From: Gracilibacillus caseinilyticus
GTDB taxonomy: Bacteria; Bacillota; Bacilli; Bacillales; Amphibacillaceae
Direction: 5' to 3'
Assembly: GCF_022919115.1 (NCBI RefSeq)
Contig: NZ_CP095072.1
Coordinates: 3,410,001 to 3,474,000, forward strand
Length of the DNA: 64,000 nt
This document shows positions 1-10,223 of the stretch, in pieces. Positions within the stretch are counted from its first letter, which is position 1. The number at the start of each line of letters is the position of its first letter. The translations under genes were made by a program, and so were the position numbers. The notes below the pieces were generated by a model. The model saw only the letters and a program-made list of their open reading frames with translations. It did not search any database and had not been told where the DNA came from.

Positions 1-618
1 GAGCAATGTTTTCAGGCAGTCGATGCGGATGTATTAGTTGATCTTACCACTCCTGAATTCGGGTATTTACATACTAAAACTGCAATTAAATACGGAATCC
101 GACCTGTTGTAGGTACAACTGGCTTTAGCGACGAACAACTTCAGGAGCTAACAGACCTAGCAGAAGAGAAAGGGATTGGTGTCATCATTGCACCTAACTT
201 TGCTCTAGGAGCTGTATTGATGATGCAGTTCGCCAAATGGGCAGCGAAATACTTTCCAGATGTAGAAATTATCGAAAAGCATCATGATCGTAAATTAGAT
301 GCGCCTTCTGGAACAGCTGTCAAAACAGCACAATTAATTCAAGAAGAAAGGGAATCCAAAACACAAGGACACCCTGATGAAAAAGAAACGATTGCAGGAG
401 CACGTGGAGCAGATGTGGATGGCATGAAAATTCACAGTATGCGGTTACCTGGTCTTGTAGCACATCAGGAAGTCGTATTCGGTTCCGCTGGGGAAAACTT
501 AACGATTAAACATGACTCCTTCCATCGTGAGTCTTTTATGACTGGTGTGAAGCTTGCAATTGATCATGTGATGAAGTTGGACCTGCTTGTATATGGATTG
601 GAAAACATTTTAGAATAG
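1..618 (+). CDS. dapB: 4-hydroxy-tetrahydrodipicolinate reductase, 5'-truncated by window edge
   Basis: DapB reduces the dipicolinate precursor in the diaminopimelate/lysine pathway in the cytoplasm. The frame is open from base 1, giving about 205 residues, so the start and the N-terminal Rossmann glycine motif lie upstream of the window. Visible family motifs are VVGTTG, the APNF segment and the block [15 protein letters not shown], which holds the catalytic His and Lys. It stands at the head of the Bacillus-type order dapB-mgsA-bshA-cca-birA-pan, 11 bases before mgsA, so the two are probably cotranscribed. Confidence 0.95.
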   Translation, partial: EQCFQAVDADVLVDLTTPEFGYLHTKTAIKYGIRPVVGTTGFSDEQLQELTDLAEEKGIGVIIAPNFALGAVLMMQFAKWAAKYFPDVEIIEKHHDRKLDAPSGTAVKTAQLIQEERESKTQGHPDEKETIAGARGADVDGMKIHSMRLPGLVAHQEVVFGSAGENLTIKHDSFHRESFMTGVKLAIDHVMKLDLLVYGLENILE

Positions 619-629
619 GGGAGATCATC

Positions 630-1019
630 TTGAAAATTGCCTTAATTGCACATGATAAAAAGAAACAGGATATCGTAAATTTTACTATTGCTTATACAGA
701 AATTTTGAAGCATCATACCTTATTGGCGACTGGAACAACTGGGAAGAAAATCAGTGACGCTACCGGCTTGGAAATTCATCGCTTCCAATCAGGACCGTTA
801 GGCGGTGATCAGCAGATTGGAGCGAGAATTGCTGATAATGAAATGGATTTGGTCATTTTCTTCCGAGATCCGTTAACTGCTCAACCACATGAGCCAGACA
901 TCAGTGCGTTGATGCGCCTTTGTGACGTCTATCAAATTCCATTAGTAACAAATCTTGGTGGTGCAGAAGTTATGATTAGAGCACTAGATGCAGGCTTCTT
1001 TGATTGGCGTAAATTATAA
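630..1019 (+). CDS. mgsA: methylglyoxal synthase
   Basis: MgsA converts dihydroxyacetone phosphate to methylglyoxal and phosphate, a bypass of lower glycolysis in the cytoplasm. The 129-residue protein is slightly shorter than the E. coli enzyme. It has the phosphate-binding TGTTGKK segment (about residues 34-40), the catalytic aspartate in [10 protein letters not shown] (about D60) and the histidine in QPHEPD (about H87). The start is TTG, 6 bases after the GGGGAG at 618-623. In Bacillus subtilis bshB1 follows this gene; here bshA follows directly. Confidence 0.95.
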   Translation: MKIALIAHDKKKQDIVNFTIAYTEILKHHTLLATGTTGKKISDATGLEIHRFQSGPLGGDQQIGARIADNEMDLVIFFRDPLTAQPHEPDISALMRLCDVYQIPLVTNLGGAEVMIRALDAGFFDWRKL

Positions 1020-1048
1020 GATTAAAAATAAACGAGGTGGGTTGCCAT

Positions 1049-2173
1049 ATGCTTAAAATCGGAATTACATGCTATCCATCTGTCGGTGGATCTGGAATTA
1101 TTGCGACTGAACTTGGAAAAATGCTGGCCAAACAAGGTCACGAAATCCATTTCATTACATCTAGTATCCCGTTTAGACTGGACTCATTTTATCCTAATAT
1201 ATTTTTTCATGAAGTGGAGTTAAATCATTATCCAGTGTTCCAATATCCACCATACGATTTAGCGCTGGCAACAAAAATGGCAGAAGTAATCGATACGGAA
1301 CAGATAGATATTATTCACGCACATTATGCTGTGCCACATGCGATTTGCGCTATTTTAGCAAAACAAATGGCAAAGCATCCTGTCAAAATAGTGACAACGT
1401 TGCACGGTACGGATATTACCGTACTTGGTATTGATCATAGTTTGAAGAAAATGATTCAATTCGGTATTGAACAATCAGATGCTGCTACAGCAGTAAGCGA
1501 AAGTCTAGTTGGACAAACGAAGGAAATGCTCGGAGTTAAGTGTCCATTACATGTTATTTATAATTTTGTGAACGAGCTCGAATACGTGCCGAATCAAAAA
1601 CATCATTTGAAACAGAAATACGGAATGGCGGATGATGATAAAGTACTGATCCATATTTCTAACTTCCGCAAAGTAAAGCGGCTGGAAGATGTAATTCATA
1701 CGTTCCAAAAGGTCCATGAGAAAGAACCGTCCCATTTACTGCTGATTGGTGATGGACCAGAGTACGGACAGATTTATGATCTAGTGCGTGCATTAGGTCT
1801 TGAAGAGGTAGTTCACTTTCTCGGAAAACAAAAAAATATTCCGGAGTTACTTTCGATTGCAGATATTAAATTACTGTTATCAGAAAAAGAAAGCTTTGGG
1901 TTAGTTCTGCTTGAAGCAATGGCTTGCGGTGTGCCCTGCGTGGGTTCGAATATAGGTGGAATCCCAGAAGTAATTGCTGATGGCGAAACAGGTTTTATTG
2001 AAGAATTAGGAGATACAGAGGCGTTTGCTTCGAGAGTATTAGAACTGTTACAAAACAAGCAAAAATGGCAGCAATTCTCAGAGAATGCCATCGAAAGAGT
2101 GACACATCGTTTTTCATCGGAAAAAATCAGAAAACAATACGAAAGTCTATATTATCAAGTATTAGGTGAATAA
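1049..2173 (+). CDS. bshA: N-acetyl-alpha-D-glucosaminyl L-malate synthase (bacillithiol synthesis)
   Basis: GT4-family glycosyltransferase that joins GlcNAc from UDP-GlcNAc to L-malate, the first step of bacillithiol synthesis. The 374-residue protein opens with KIGITCYPSVGGSG, the hallmark N-terminus of BshA, and has the GT4 nucleotide-sugar block EKESFGLVLLEAMACGVP near residues 280-300. I chose the ATG at 1049, 8 bases after GAGGTGG at 1034-1040, over the in-frame GTG at 1037, which overlaps that ribosome site. It is followed within 2 bases by cca. The deacetylase gene bshB1 usually found just upstream is absent here. Confidence 0.94.
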   Translation: MLKIGITCYPSVGGSGIIATELGKMLAKQGHEIHFITSSIPFRLDSFYPNIFFHEVELNHYPVFQYPPYDLALATKMAEVIDTEQIDIIHAHYAVPHAICAILAKQMAKHPVKIVTTLHGTDITVLGIDHSLKKMIQFGIEQSDAATAVSESLVGQTKEMLGVKCPLHVIYNFVNELEYVPNQKHHLKQKYGMADDDKVLIHISNFRKVKRLEDVIHTFQKVHEKEPSHLLLIGDGPEYGQIYDLVRALGLEEVVHFLGKQKNIPELLSIADIKLLLSEKESFGLVLLEAMACGVPCVGSNIGGIPEVIADGETGFIEELGDTEAFASRVLELLQNKQKWQQFSENAIERVTHRFSSEKIRKQYESLYYQVLGE

Positions 2174-2174
2174 G

Positions 2175-3365
2175 ATGACAGATCCGTTATTTCTATTAGC
2201 ACAGGAAATCGTCAAAAGAATAGAAGCACACCACTACCAGGCCTATATTGTCGGTGGCGCTGTACGCGATGCACTACTTCAACGACAAGTGGATGACATC
2301 GATATTACAACGTCTGCTCTGCCTCAAGAAATTCAACAAATTTTTCCGAAAGTGATTCCTACGGGGTTACAGCACGGGACTGTTACTGTAAGATTTCAAC
2401 AAACGTCCTTTGAAGTGACGACATTTCGTACAGAAGGTAAATACAGCGATTTTCGACGACCGGACCAGGTTCAATTTGTTTCTGATTTGAAGGAAGATTT
2501 AGCTCGAAGAGATTTTACAATGAATGCTATCGCGATAGACTCATCCTTTAGGCCAATTGATCCATTTGCCGGGAGGAAGGACATCGAGGCTAACCTGATC
2601 CGAACGGTTGGCGATCCGAATCAGCGTTTTCTGGAAGATCCATTACGTATGATGCGAGCAATCAGATTTCAAAGTCAGCTAGGTTTTCTGATTGATGAAT
2701 CAGCTTTGCAAGCGATCAGTGAGCACCGGAAGTGGCTTTCCAAAATTGCTGTCGAACGTATCTCTGTTGAATGGATGAAAACAGTCACTGGCAGTCATTT
2801 TCCTCGAGCAAAGCAAAGCCTAGTTGATACTAGGCTGATCGACTGCCTCCCAGTTATCGGAAGAAATGCAGCTATCCAACAAGTGATGGAAGAATTAGAT
2901 TATTCCTATACAAGTATCGCTGCTTTTGTCGCCTATATGGAATTGCAGGTCCAGACTGTCCCGTTTTCTACCTGGAAAAGGGAATGGAAGCTTTCCAATC
3001 AAATCAAAAAAGATTGTGAAATACTATATAATAGTGTACTCGCCTATCCTGCGAATTCGCTAAGCTGGATTATTTATCAAGTAGAAGATCGTTTACTCAC
3101 TGACTTTCAATTTCTCTGTCAGCTCTATCATCAGCAGCAATGGTCGATTTCTTTTTTGCAAAAGCAGAAAGAAAGATTACCAATACTAACACGTTCAGAG
3201 CTTGCTGTGAACGGGAAAGACATCATTACTTTATTCCCGGACAAGGAAAGAGGCGTCTGGATTCAGGAGATGTTGTCTGCAGTTGAAAAAGCTGTCGTTG
3301 AGAAACAAGTGCATAATAACAAAAATGATATAAGAGAGTGGTTGCAAAATTATGGTTTCCAGTAA
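2175..3365 (+). CDS. cca: CCA tRNA nucleotidyltransferase
   Basis: Class II nucleotidyltransferase that adds or repairs the 3' CCA of tRNA. The 396-residue protein shows the head-domain motifs GGAVRDALL (nucleotide and metal site), DDIDITTSALP with the catalytic DxD, and RRDFTMNAIA, followed by the EDPLRMMRAIRF neck motif. The ATG at 2175 is 6 bases after AGGTG at 2164-2168; a GTG at 2166 in frame overlaps that site and is less likely. Its 3' end overlaps birA by 14 bases, indicating translational coupling. Confidence 0.94.
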   Translation: MTDPLFLLAQEIVKRIEAHHYQAYIVGGAVRDALLQRQVDDIDITTSALPQEIQQIFPKVIPTGLQHGTVTVRFQQTSFEVTTFRTEGKYSDFRRPDQVQFVSDLKEDLARRDFTMNAIAIDSSFRPIDPFAGRKDIEANLIRTVGDPNQRFLEDPLRMMRAIRFQSQLGFLIDESALQAISEHRKWLSKIAVERISVEWMKTVTGSHFPRAKQSLVDTRLIDCLPVIGRNAAIQQVMEELDYSYTSIAAFVAYMELQVQTVPFSTWKREWKLSNQIKKDCEILYNSVLAYPANSLSWIIYQVEDRLLTDFQFLCQLYHQQQWSISFLQKQKERLPILTRSELAVNGKDIITLFPDKERGVWIQEMLSAVEKAVVEKQVHNNKNDIREWLQNYGFQ

Positions 3366-4329
3366 ACGTTATCAACTTATTTCCATATTAGCAGAGCAAG
3401 GCGATAATTATATTTCCGGTCAGATGCTTTCAGAACGCTTGAAAATTTCACGTACTGCAATATGGAAGCATATGAACGAATTGAAGAAAGATGGCTATCA
3501 ATTTGAGTCGGCACCAAAGAAAGGCTATCGTTTAATTAAAAAACCTGACAATTTGAATGAGAGCACGATCAAGTGGGGGTTAAAAACAGATTGGCTCGGA
3601 AAACAGATTGAGTTTCAAGAGTCGATGACATCTACTCAGGATATTGCCCATGAATTAGCAAGAAAAGGCGCTGCACATGGTACGGTTGTTACCACTAACA
3701 ATCAGCTGCAAGGTCGCGGCCGAATGGACCGAACGTGGCATTCGGATCACGATGGCGGTATTTGGATGAGTCTTATTTTACGTCCAGACATTCCTCCACA
3801 CCAAGCATCCCAGATAACTTTATTTGTTGCAGTTACCTTAGTCGAATCATTAGAGAGACATACAGGGCTTGATATTCAAATCAAATGGCCAAATGATCTG
3901 TTTATTAATGGGAAGAAAATATCAGGCATTTTAACGGAAATGCAAGCTGAATTAGAATCCATTCAATATTTAATTATCGGATTTGGTATCAATGTCAATC
4001 AATCGATCGAACAACTTCCATCTGAGATTAACAAACTTTCCACCTCATTAAGAATTGAATCTGATCATAATTGGGATAAGCTGACATTAATCCAACAACT
4101 ATTACAAGATTTTGAGAAAGCTTACGAAGTGTATTTAGAAACAGGCTTTGAGCCAGTTAAACAAAAATGGTTGAATCATGCGTATAAATTACACGAGATG
4201 GTTCATATAAAAACGTTTCAGGAAGAATATGATGCAGAGATTAAAGGGGTTTATGATGATGGAGCGCTAATCGTTCGCAAGCAAAATGGAGAAGATAAAC
4301 GTATTTACAGTGCAGATATTACATGGTAA
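3352..4329 (+). CDS. birA: bifunctional biotin-protein ligase / biotin operon repressor
   Basis: BirA charges biotin-accepting lysines of carboxylases and represses biotin genes when loaded with biotinyl-AMP. The 325-residue protein has an N-terminal winged helix-turn-helix (LSERLKISRTAIWKHMNEL, about residues 24-43), the ligase loop GRGRMDRTWHS and the KWPNDLFINGKKISGIL block, then a small C-terminal SH3-like domain. The DNA-binding domain makes it the bifunctional type. Its ATG lies inside the end of cca and panB follows after 9 bases. Confidence 0.95.
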   Translation: MVSSKRYQLISILAEQGDNYISGQMLSERLKISRTAIWKHMNELKKDGYQFESAPKKGYRLIKKPDNLNESTIKWGLKTDWLGKQIEFQESMTSTQDIAHELARKGAAHGTVVTTNNQLQGRGRMDRTWHSDHDGGIWMSLILRPDIPPHQASQITLFVAVTLVESLERHTGLDIQIKWPNDLFINGKKISGILTEMQAELESIQYLIIGFGINVNQSIEQLPSEINKLSTSLRIESDHNWDKLTLIQQLLQDFEKAYEVYLETGFEPVKQKWLNHAYKLHEMVHIKTFQEEYDAEIKGVYDDGALIVRKQNGEDKRIYSADITW

Positions 4330-4338
4330 GGAAGTGTA

Positions 4339-5178
4339 ATGATGAAAAACACGTTACAGTTGCAAAAAATGAAGAACAACAGCGAAAAAATTTCGATGGT
4401 GACAGCTTATGATTATCCGTCAGCAAAGATTGCAGAAGCTGCCGGAATCGATATGATCCTTGTAGGTGATTCACTAGGAATGGTAGTACTAGGCTATGAT
4501 TCAACCATTCAAGTCACTGTCGATGATATGATTCACCACGGGAAAGCGGTACGTAGAGGAGCACCGGATACTTTTACTGTTATTGATATGCCCTTTATGT
4601 CTTACCACTTATCGTTAGAGAAAGCCTTAGAAAATGCACAATGGATCATGCAGCAAACCAATGCACAAGCATTAAAAGTAGAAGGAGCATCAACGGATAC
4701 GCTACTGCTGGTTCAGTATCTTACTGAAGCAGGTGTGCCGATTGTTGGCCACCTTGGACTAACACCACAGTCCGTCCATGTGTTAGGTGGTTATCGAATT
4801 CAAGGTAAAGATAAACAAACTGCCGAGAAACTAATCACTGATGCTAAGCAATTAGAACAGTATGGAGCTGTTGCAGTAGTATTAGAGTGTGTGCCTGATC
4901 GATTAGCCAAACATGTTAGTCAGCGGTTATCTATCCCAACAATCGGTATCGGTGCAGGTAAAGATTGTGATGGTCAGGTTCTGGTTTATCATGATATATT
5001 ACAATATGGTGTTGATTTTAAGCCGTCATTTGTTAAGGTATATAGTGAGATTAGTCCTATAGTTACAGATGCACTGGCAAAATACCATCAAGAAGTAAAG
5101 GAAAGAAAGTACCCTGATGACACTCATACATTCAAAATGGACGATCAATTAGCAAAGGAATTGAATCTGGAGGAATAA
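4339..5178 (+). CDS. panB: 3-methyl-2-oxobutanoate hydroxymethyltransferase
   Basis: First enzyme of pantothenate synthesis; it adds a hydroxymethyl group from methylene-THF to ketoisovalerate to give ketopantoate. The 279-residue protein has the family motifs [17 protein letters not shown] near the N-terminus, [15 protein letters not shown] with the metal-binding Asp, VKVEG-type LKVEGAS, and [11 protein letters not shown]. The start is the first of two consecutive ATG codons (4339 or 4342) after GGAAGTG. It is followed 4 bases later by panC. Confidence 0.95.
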   Translation: MMKNTLQLQKMKNNSEKISMVTAYDYPSAKIAEAAGIDMILVGDSLGMVVLGYDSTIQVTVDDMIHHGKAVRRGAPDTFTVIDMPFMSYHLSLEKALENAQWIMQQTNAQALKVEGASTDTLLLVQYLTEAGVPIVGHLGLTPQSVHVLGGYRIQGKDKQTAEKLITDAKQLEQYGAVAVVLECVPDRLAKHVSQRLSIPTIGIGAGKDCDGQVLVYHDILQYGVDFKPSFVKVYSEISPIVTDALAKYHQEVKERKYPDDTHTFKMDDQLAKELNLEE

Positions 5179-5182
5179 CACT

Positions 5183-6055
5183 GTGAATGTAATACGTACT
5201 GTTAAGGAATTAACTTCTGTTACGAAAGAGCTTAAACAAAAACAGCATTCTATCGGCTTTGTACCAACAATGGGTTTTTTACATGAAGGACATACTACGC
5301 TGATGAATGAAAGTAAAAAATATGCGGACATATTAATCGCGAGTATTTTTGTCAATCCATTGCAATTCGGACCTGATGAAGACTTTGAACGCTATCCACG
5401 TAATGAAGAACGAGATCTACAGATAGCAGAAGCACATGGTGTCGACTATTTATTTATGCCAACTGTAGAGGAAATGTATCCAGACAGAGCAACAGTGACG
5501 GTAACAGTCCAAAATCGCGCAGATGTACTCTGTGGTAGAAGCAGGACTGGTCATTTTGACGGGGTAGCGACGGTCCTGACTAAACTGTTCCATCTTACGA
5601 AAGCAGACTTTGCTTTCTTTGGTTTGAAAGATGCACAACAAGTGGCCGTTGTAAAAGGTTTAGTTGATGATTTTAATTTTGATACAACCATTATCGCCGT
5701 TCCAACTGTAAGGGAGAAAGATGGGTTGGCAAAAAGCAGCAGGAATGTTTACCTTTCTGAGCAAGAACGGAATGAAGCTGTTCATTTGAACCAATCCTTA
5801 CAAATCGGAAAACAATTAATCATTGACGGTGAAAGAAATACTGATATGATAAGAGAGAAAGTAAAAAAGTATATTTACGCCAATACAAGTGGCCAAATAG
5901 ATTATGTAGAGGTATTAGCTTTCCCGTCGTTAACAGAAGCTGCTCCAATAAATCAACAAATCATTATTGCTGTAGCTGTTCAGTTTTCGAAAGCAAGATT
6001 GATTGATAATGTGATTGTCGATCAACAAGGGTCTTTGCCTAAAGCTAGTGTTTAG
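5183..6055 (+). CDS. panC: pantoate--beta-alanine ligase
   Basis: PanC joins pantoate and beta-alanine with ATP to give pantothenate. The 290-residue protein has [16 protein letters not shown] (ATP-binding HxGH-type motif, residues 27-42), [20 protein letters not shown], and the FFGLKDAQQ and KSSRNVYLS segments, all diagnostic. The start is GTG at 5183, 9 bases after GGAGG at 5169-5173, inside the short gap after panB. It is the middle gene of panBCD. Confidence 0.95.
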   Translation: MNVIRTVKELTSVTKELKQKQHSIGFVPTMGFLHEGHTTLMNESKKYADILIASIFVNPLQFGPDEDFERYPRNEERDLQIAEAHGVDYLFMPTVEEMYPDRATVTVTVQNRADVLCGRSRTGHFDGVATVLTKLFHLTKADFAFFGLKDAQQVAVVKGLVDDFNFDTTIIAVPTVREKDGLAKSSRNVYLSEQERNEAVHLNQSLQIGKQLIIDGERNTDMIREKVKKYIYANTSGQIDYVEVLAFPSLTEAAPINQQIIIAVAVQFSKARLIDNVIVDQQGSLPKASV

Positions 6056-6066
6056 GAGGAACATAC

Positions 6067-6450
6067 ATGTTTCGTACTATGATGAAATCAAAAATTCATC
6101 GTGCACGCGTTACCGAAGCGAACTTGCAATATGTTGGCAGTATCACCATAGATGCGGATATTATCGATCAGGTTGGTATTCTACCACACGAAAAAGTGCA
6201 AATTGTAAATAACAATAATGGAGCACGGTTAGAAACATACGTAATCGCAGGTGAAAGAGGAAGTAAGGTCGTGTGTTTAAATGGTGCGGCTGCTCGATTA
6301 GTGCAACCGGATGATATTATTATAATTGTTTCCTATGGTATTTTCTCAGAAGAGGAATTATCGAATTTCAAGCCGAAAGTCGCCGTGATGGATGACAATA
6401 ATAATATTCAGGAAATGTTAGAACAAGAACCACCATTAACTCGCGTATAG
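6067..6450 (+). CDS. panD: aspartate 1-decarboxylase (pyruvoyl enzyme)
   Basis: PanD makes beta-alanine from aspartate. It is translated as a proenzyme that cleaves itself between Gly24 and Ser25 (YVGSIT), turning Ser25 into the pyruvoyl cofactor; that site is intact. The 127-residue length is normal. The [18 protein letters not shown] start and [12 protein letters not shown] segment are typical. It ends the panBCD group and is followed by a terminator. Confidence 0.95.
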   Translation: MFRTMMKSKIHRARVTEANLQYVGSITIDADIIDQVGILPHEKVQIVNNNNGARLETYVIAGERGSKVVCLNGAAARLVQPDDIIIIVSYGIFSEEELSNFKPKVAVMDDNNNIQEMLEQEPPLTRV

Positions 6451-6458
6451 CACTAGAT

Positions 6459-6492
6459 AACTCTTATCCCTCTTAGGTAAGAGTTTCTTTTA
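6459..6492 (+). terminator. intrinsic terminator after panD
   Basis: Inverted repeat AACTCTTA (6459-6466) with TAAGAGTT (6478-6485), followed by TCTTTT. It closes the dapB-to-panD gene group before dinG. Confidence 0.7.
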
Positions 6493-6546
6493 TATAGAGG
6501 TGTTTTCCGGATTGAATTGGAATTTTTAGTATCGGAGATGATCGTT

Positions 6547-9183
6547 TTGCAAAAATATGTCGTATTAGATGTGGAAACAACAGGACAATCAGCAGCCAAA
6601 GGCGATCGAATCATAGAAATAGCAATTGTAATAATCGAAAATAATCAAATTACAGCACAGTATAATCAACTGATCAATCCGGAAAAGCCAATTCCCGCTT
6701 TTATTTCACAACTGACCTCGATAACGGATGAAGATGTAGCAACGATGCCGATTTTCGCTGAAGTTGTAGCAGATTTTATACATATGTTCGACGATGCGGT
6801 TTTCGTGGCTCATAACGTTTATTTCGATTTGACATTTTTGAATGAAGAATTAGAGCGGAACGGACATTCACCTATCAAACCAAAAGTTTTGGATACGGTC
6901 GAATTAGCAAGAATTCTATTACCGAAGGCTTCCAGTTATAAATTAAACGAATTAGCAGAATATTTGTTAATCAGTCATGAGAATCCGCACCGTGCGATAT
7001 CTGACGCTCTAGTCACTGCAGACCTGTTCATCTTGCTGTTGCATAAATTACAATCATTGCCTCAGGTTGTAAAAGAACAATTACGCTACTTATCGAGACG
7101 GCTACGGTCAAATATCGATCAATTAGGAGAATTGCTCGATTCTCCAGTCCATCGCAATGATATTGATATTTTTCGTGGTTTTGCATTGAAAAGCACTGAT
7201 TCGTATACACAACAACAAGATGACATATGTGACACATATGGTGATTTTCTGGAGAAGATGTACGGTGAAGATGGGCAATTAGCTTCTCTGTTTACCGAAT
7301 ATGAGAAGCGACCATCTCAGCAATTCATCAGTGAAAAAGTCTATGACCATTTTCGCACACATGAACATGCTCTCATTGAAGCGGAGACTGGACTGGGCAA
7401 AACAATCGCTTATTTAATACCAGCCGTATATGAATCATTGCATCACAATCAGCGTGTTGTCATCAGTACGACAAATACGAACTTGCAATCGCAATTAATT
7501 GAACAGGATTTAAAGAAGCTTCAGGTACAGGTACCAACTGTAATTGTCAAAGGGAAAAATCATTACTTGAGTTTGCAGAAATTTGAACAATATTATCATG
7601 ATACCAGCTATTTTTCGTACCAGGATGTGTTGTTTAAATCGATGATCTTAGTTTGGTTGACGGAAACAACGACAGGAGATTTGGACGAAATTCAGTTTGC
7701 TGTTGATAAGCAACCCATATACCATCAGATTATTGTTAATCATGAAAGAACTTCGACTCCGTGGAAAGATTATTGTTTCTATCGAAGAATGCTCAAAAAA
7801 GCGGCTTCTGCATCGATCATCGTAACCAATCATGCATTATTGACGATTGACAGCAAGGCAGAACGTCCTATTTTGCCCAGCTACCATCGGTTAATTGTAG
7901 ATGAAGCGCACCAGTTGGAACAAGTGGCGACAAATCATTCCGGTCTATCTTTGAGTTATTTCGAATTAACATCGTACCTACAGCTGCTGGAAAAGAATTA
8001 CGGCAACCTAAGTGATATACCAACGAAGATTGAACATGTGAAATACGAAGCTGATATTTTATTTCGACAGCTGTTTCAAGTAGTAAAAGATGAGAATCAA
8101 AAACAAAAAGCAGTAACTGAAATTGGCAGGTTTAAGGCAGTATGGGAACCGAATGAACAAACGAAGGATAGTGTTGATCGAACAGTATTGATGCTTACAG
8201 AATTATGTGAACGATTGGAACAAATCGACGAGGAAGAACAAAAACAATTGATCCAGATAAAACAAAAGATGCATCGTTTGTTAGCTGTGGAAGACAACGC
8301 ATCAGTTACTTGGTTGGAAATAGATCAAAATGGTGCAGAGAATGCGGTTTTTGTTCACCAGGAACCTTTTTCCGTTCAACAGCTTCTTCATGATCAATTA
8401 TTTAACCAAAAAGAAGCGATCATACTAATTAGTGCAACATTAACCATGAATAAATCTTTTCAATATATTCGCAATAAATTAGGTATGAATACTTTAACGG
8501 CAAAAGAATATATGGTGGAACACCACTTTGATTACAAACATAATGTCGAGCTGTTAATTCCTGATGATTTACCAGCAATCCAATACCCGCGAAATGATGA
8601 TTTTATTTACGCTGTCAATGAAGCGATCATTTCACTTTCTGAAAAAACAGATGGCAGAATGCTTGTACTGTTTACATCGTATGATATGTTACGCAAAAGT
8701 TATTATTTGTTAAAGGAATCAGATTATTTGTCTGATTACATGATCATTGGTCAAGGTGTTACTTCTGGAAGCAGAAATAGACTAATCAAACAATTTCAAG
8801 GATTTGATAAATCTATATTGCTCGGTACCAATGCATACTGGCAAGGCATTGACATACCTGGTGAAGACCTTTCATGTCTGATGATTGTTAAACTACCGTT
8901 TCAATCACCACAAGATCCCGTATATAAGAAAAAAGCTAATTATTATCAGGCCAAGGGAATTAACCCTTTCATGGAAATTGCACTTCCACAGGCTGTCCTG
9001 CAGTTTAAACAAGGGTTTGGAAGATTGATTCGCAAAAAGTCAGATCGTGGAGTTATCTTTGTGATGGATGACCGACTGATGACGAAGCGATACGGCAAAA
9101 CATTTATGGGATCGATCCCTGAAATTTCAGTTCATTATGACCACTTTGAAAAATTGTTAAACCGAGTCAGTAAATGGTTATGA
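6547..9183 (+). CDS. dinG: DinG-family exonuclease/helicase
   Basis: Fusion of an N-terminal DEDD exonuclease domain (YVVLDVETTG at the start, HNVYFDLTFL, and a HRAISDALVTADLF block) to an XPD-like helicase. The helicase has a Walker A motif ETGLGKT near residue 280, a DEAH box near 451 (VDEAHQLE) and the YWQGIDIPGEDL motif near the C-terminus. There is no four-cysteine iron-sulfur cluster between the Walker A and DEAH motifs, as in other Gram-positive DinG proteins. The chosen start is TTG at 6547, 9 bases after GGAG at 6534-6537. An ATG at 6538 abuts that site and a TTG at 6517 has none. About 878 residues. Confidence 0.93.
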   Translation: MQKYVVLDVETTGQSAAKGDRIIEIAIVIIENNQITAQYNQLINPEKPIPAFISQLTSITDEDVATMPIFAEVVADFIHMFDDAVFVAHNVYFDLTFLNEELERNGHSPIKPKVLDTVELARILLPKASSYKLNELAEYLLISHENPHRAISDALVTADLFILLLHKLQSLPQVVKEQLRYLSRRLRSNIDQLGELLDSPVHRNDIDIFRGFALKSTDSYTQQQDDICDTYGDFLEKMYGEDGQLASLFTEYEKRPSQQFISEKVYDHFRTHEHALIEAETGLGKTIAYLIPAVYESLHHNQRVVISTTNTNLQSQLIEQDLKKLQVQVPTVIVKGKNHYLSLQKFEQYYHDTSYFSYQDVLFKSMILVWLTETTTGDLDEIQFAVDKQPIYHQIIVNHERTSTPWKDYCFYRRMLKKAASASIIVTNHALLTIDSKAERPILPSYHRLIVDEAHQLEQVATNHSGLSLSYFELTSYLQLLEKNYGNLSDIPTKIEHVKYEADILFRQLFQVVKDENQKQKAVTEIGRFKAVWEPNEQTKDSVDRTVLMLTELCERLEQIDEEEQKQLIQIKQKMHRLLAVEDNASVTWLEIDQNGAENAVFVHQEPFSVQQLLHDQLFNQKEAIILISATLTMNKSFQYIRNKLGMNTLTAKEYMVEHHFDYKHNVELLIPDDLPAIQYPRNDDFIYAVNEAIISLSEKTDGRMLVLFTSYDMLRKSYYLLKESDYLSDYMIIGQGVTSGSRNRLIKQFQGFDKSILLGTNAYWQGIDIPGEDLSCLMIVKLPFQSPQDPVYKKKANYYQAKGINPFMEIALPQAVLQFKQGFGRLIRKKSDRGVIFVMDDRLMTKRYGKTFMGSIPEISVHYDHFEKLLNRVSKWL

Positions 9184-9247
9184 TAAACTAATACATTTTG
9201 TGAGAACCTATCTAGTACAAATCATCGAAGAGGTAGGTGGGTTCTCC

Positions 9248-10075
9248 ATGAAAATACGGTTGATGTGTAGCATGATTTTATACGTTATCATACTGGCTGC
9301 GTTCTCTCCAGTATATGCCATACCAGATGTTGAGATTCCGCAAATGAGTACAAATCAAATGGACATGGTGTTTTTCAATGTGCCTCACGGAGAGGCTAGT
9401 TTATTAACCAATTATCAAGGCGAACATATTTTAGTCAATACTGCCTCGAAAAAAAGTCAAAAAACTTTATTTGAAAATTTGTCCAAATTACAAGTAGATA
9501 AAATAGAAACCATTATCATTACCAATCAATCAGAAGAATATACAGGAAATCTGTTGTATTTTATCGAACATTACCAAGTAGAGAATGTCATTGTACCATC
9601 TAATATGAATGTCCAATCACTAGAAGAAGACGTGACGATACAGAAATGGAAACTAGATGATCAATTTCAATTGTGGGATGAATTGGCTTTGCGAACACTA
9701 GACGAAACAAAAGATGGCGACATTTCTTTCCTAATGGAGTATGGCCAGGAATCAATTTTGTTTTTAAATGATAAGGACACTGCTATCGAGCGAAAATTAA
9801 TGAACCAGACAGTTGACGTCGATATCTTAAAAGTAGCAGCATTTGGAAGTGGAAATTCTCCGTCTCAGCGTTTTTTAGAGAAAATTGATCCTTATATGGG
9901 CATTATTTTTCCAAGTCAGACACATAGGATAAATGAGTCATTGATCGAACGATTAAATGCAACATGGATAGATGTTTATTTTTTAAAGCAGTCTGGAACT
10001 GTTTTTGTCCGTTTAAACAAGGATGATTACGAAATTCTAACCGAAAACAGCTCTGTAAGCTCCTTACACCGTTAA
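9248..10075 (+). CDS. secreted, degenerate metallo-beta-lactamase-like protein (ComEC C-terminal type)
   Basis: About 275 residues with an N-terminal signal peptide (MKIRLMCSMILYVIILAAFS, probable cleavage after VYA). The body resembles the beta-lactamase-like domain of ComEC/Rec2-type proteins: MVFFNVPHGEASLLTNYQG matches the family's 'v.vGqGda.li' opening, and later strands follow in order. However, the metal-binding HxHxDH motif is replaced by ITNQSEEYTG and the usual D of DTG is N (VNTAS). Metal hydrolase activity is therefore unlikely. I chose the ATG at 9248 behind GAGGTAGGTGGG over a GTG at 9200. It follows dinG by 64 bases. Function unknown. Confidence 0.75.
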   Translation: MKIRLMCSMILYVIILAAFSPVYAIPDVEIPQMSTNQMDMVFFNVPHGEASLLTNYQGEHILVNTASKKSQKTLFENLSKLQVDKIETIIITNQSEEYTGNLLYFIEHYQVENVIVPSNMNVQSLEEDVTIQKWKLDDQFQLWDELALRTLDETKDGDISFLMEYGQESILFLNDKDTAIERKLMNQTVDVDILKVAAFGSGNSPSQRFLEKIDPYMGIIFPSQTHRINESLIERLNATWIDVYFLKQSGTVFVRLNKDDYEILTENSSVSSLHR

Positions 10076-10223
10076 ATTCGTAAATATAATTAAAAATCTG
10101 CCAAGTTTTCAGTTGAAAAATTACGGCATCTGCATCAAAATAAAGAAAGAAAAGAATTCTCTTAATCATCTCTGTCCAGATTACATCCCACATACATGAA
10201 TTTATTACTGGAGGTGCTAACGT

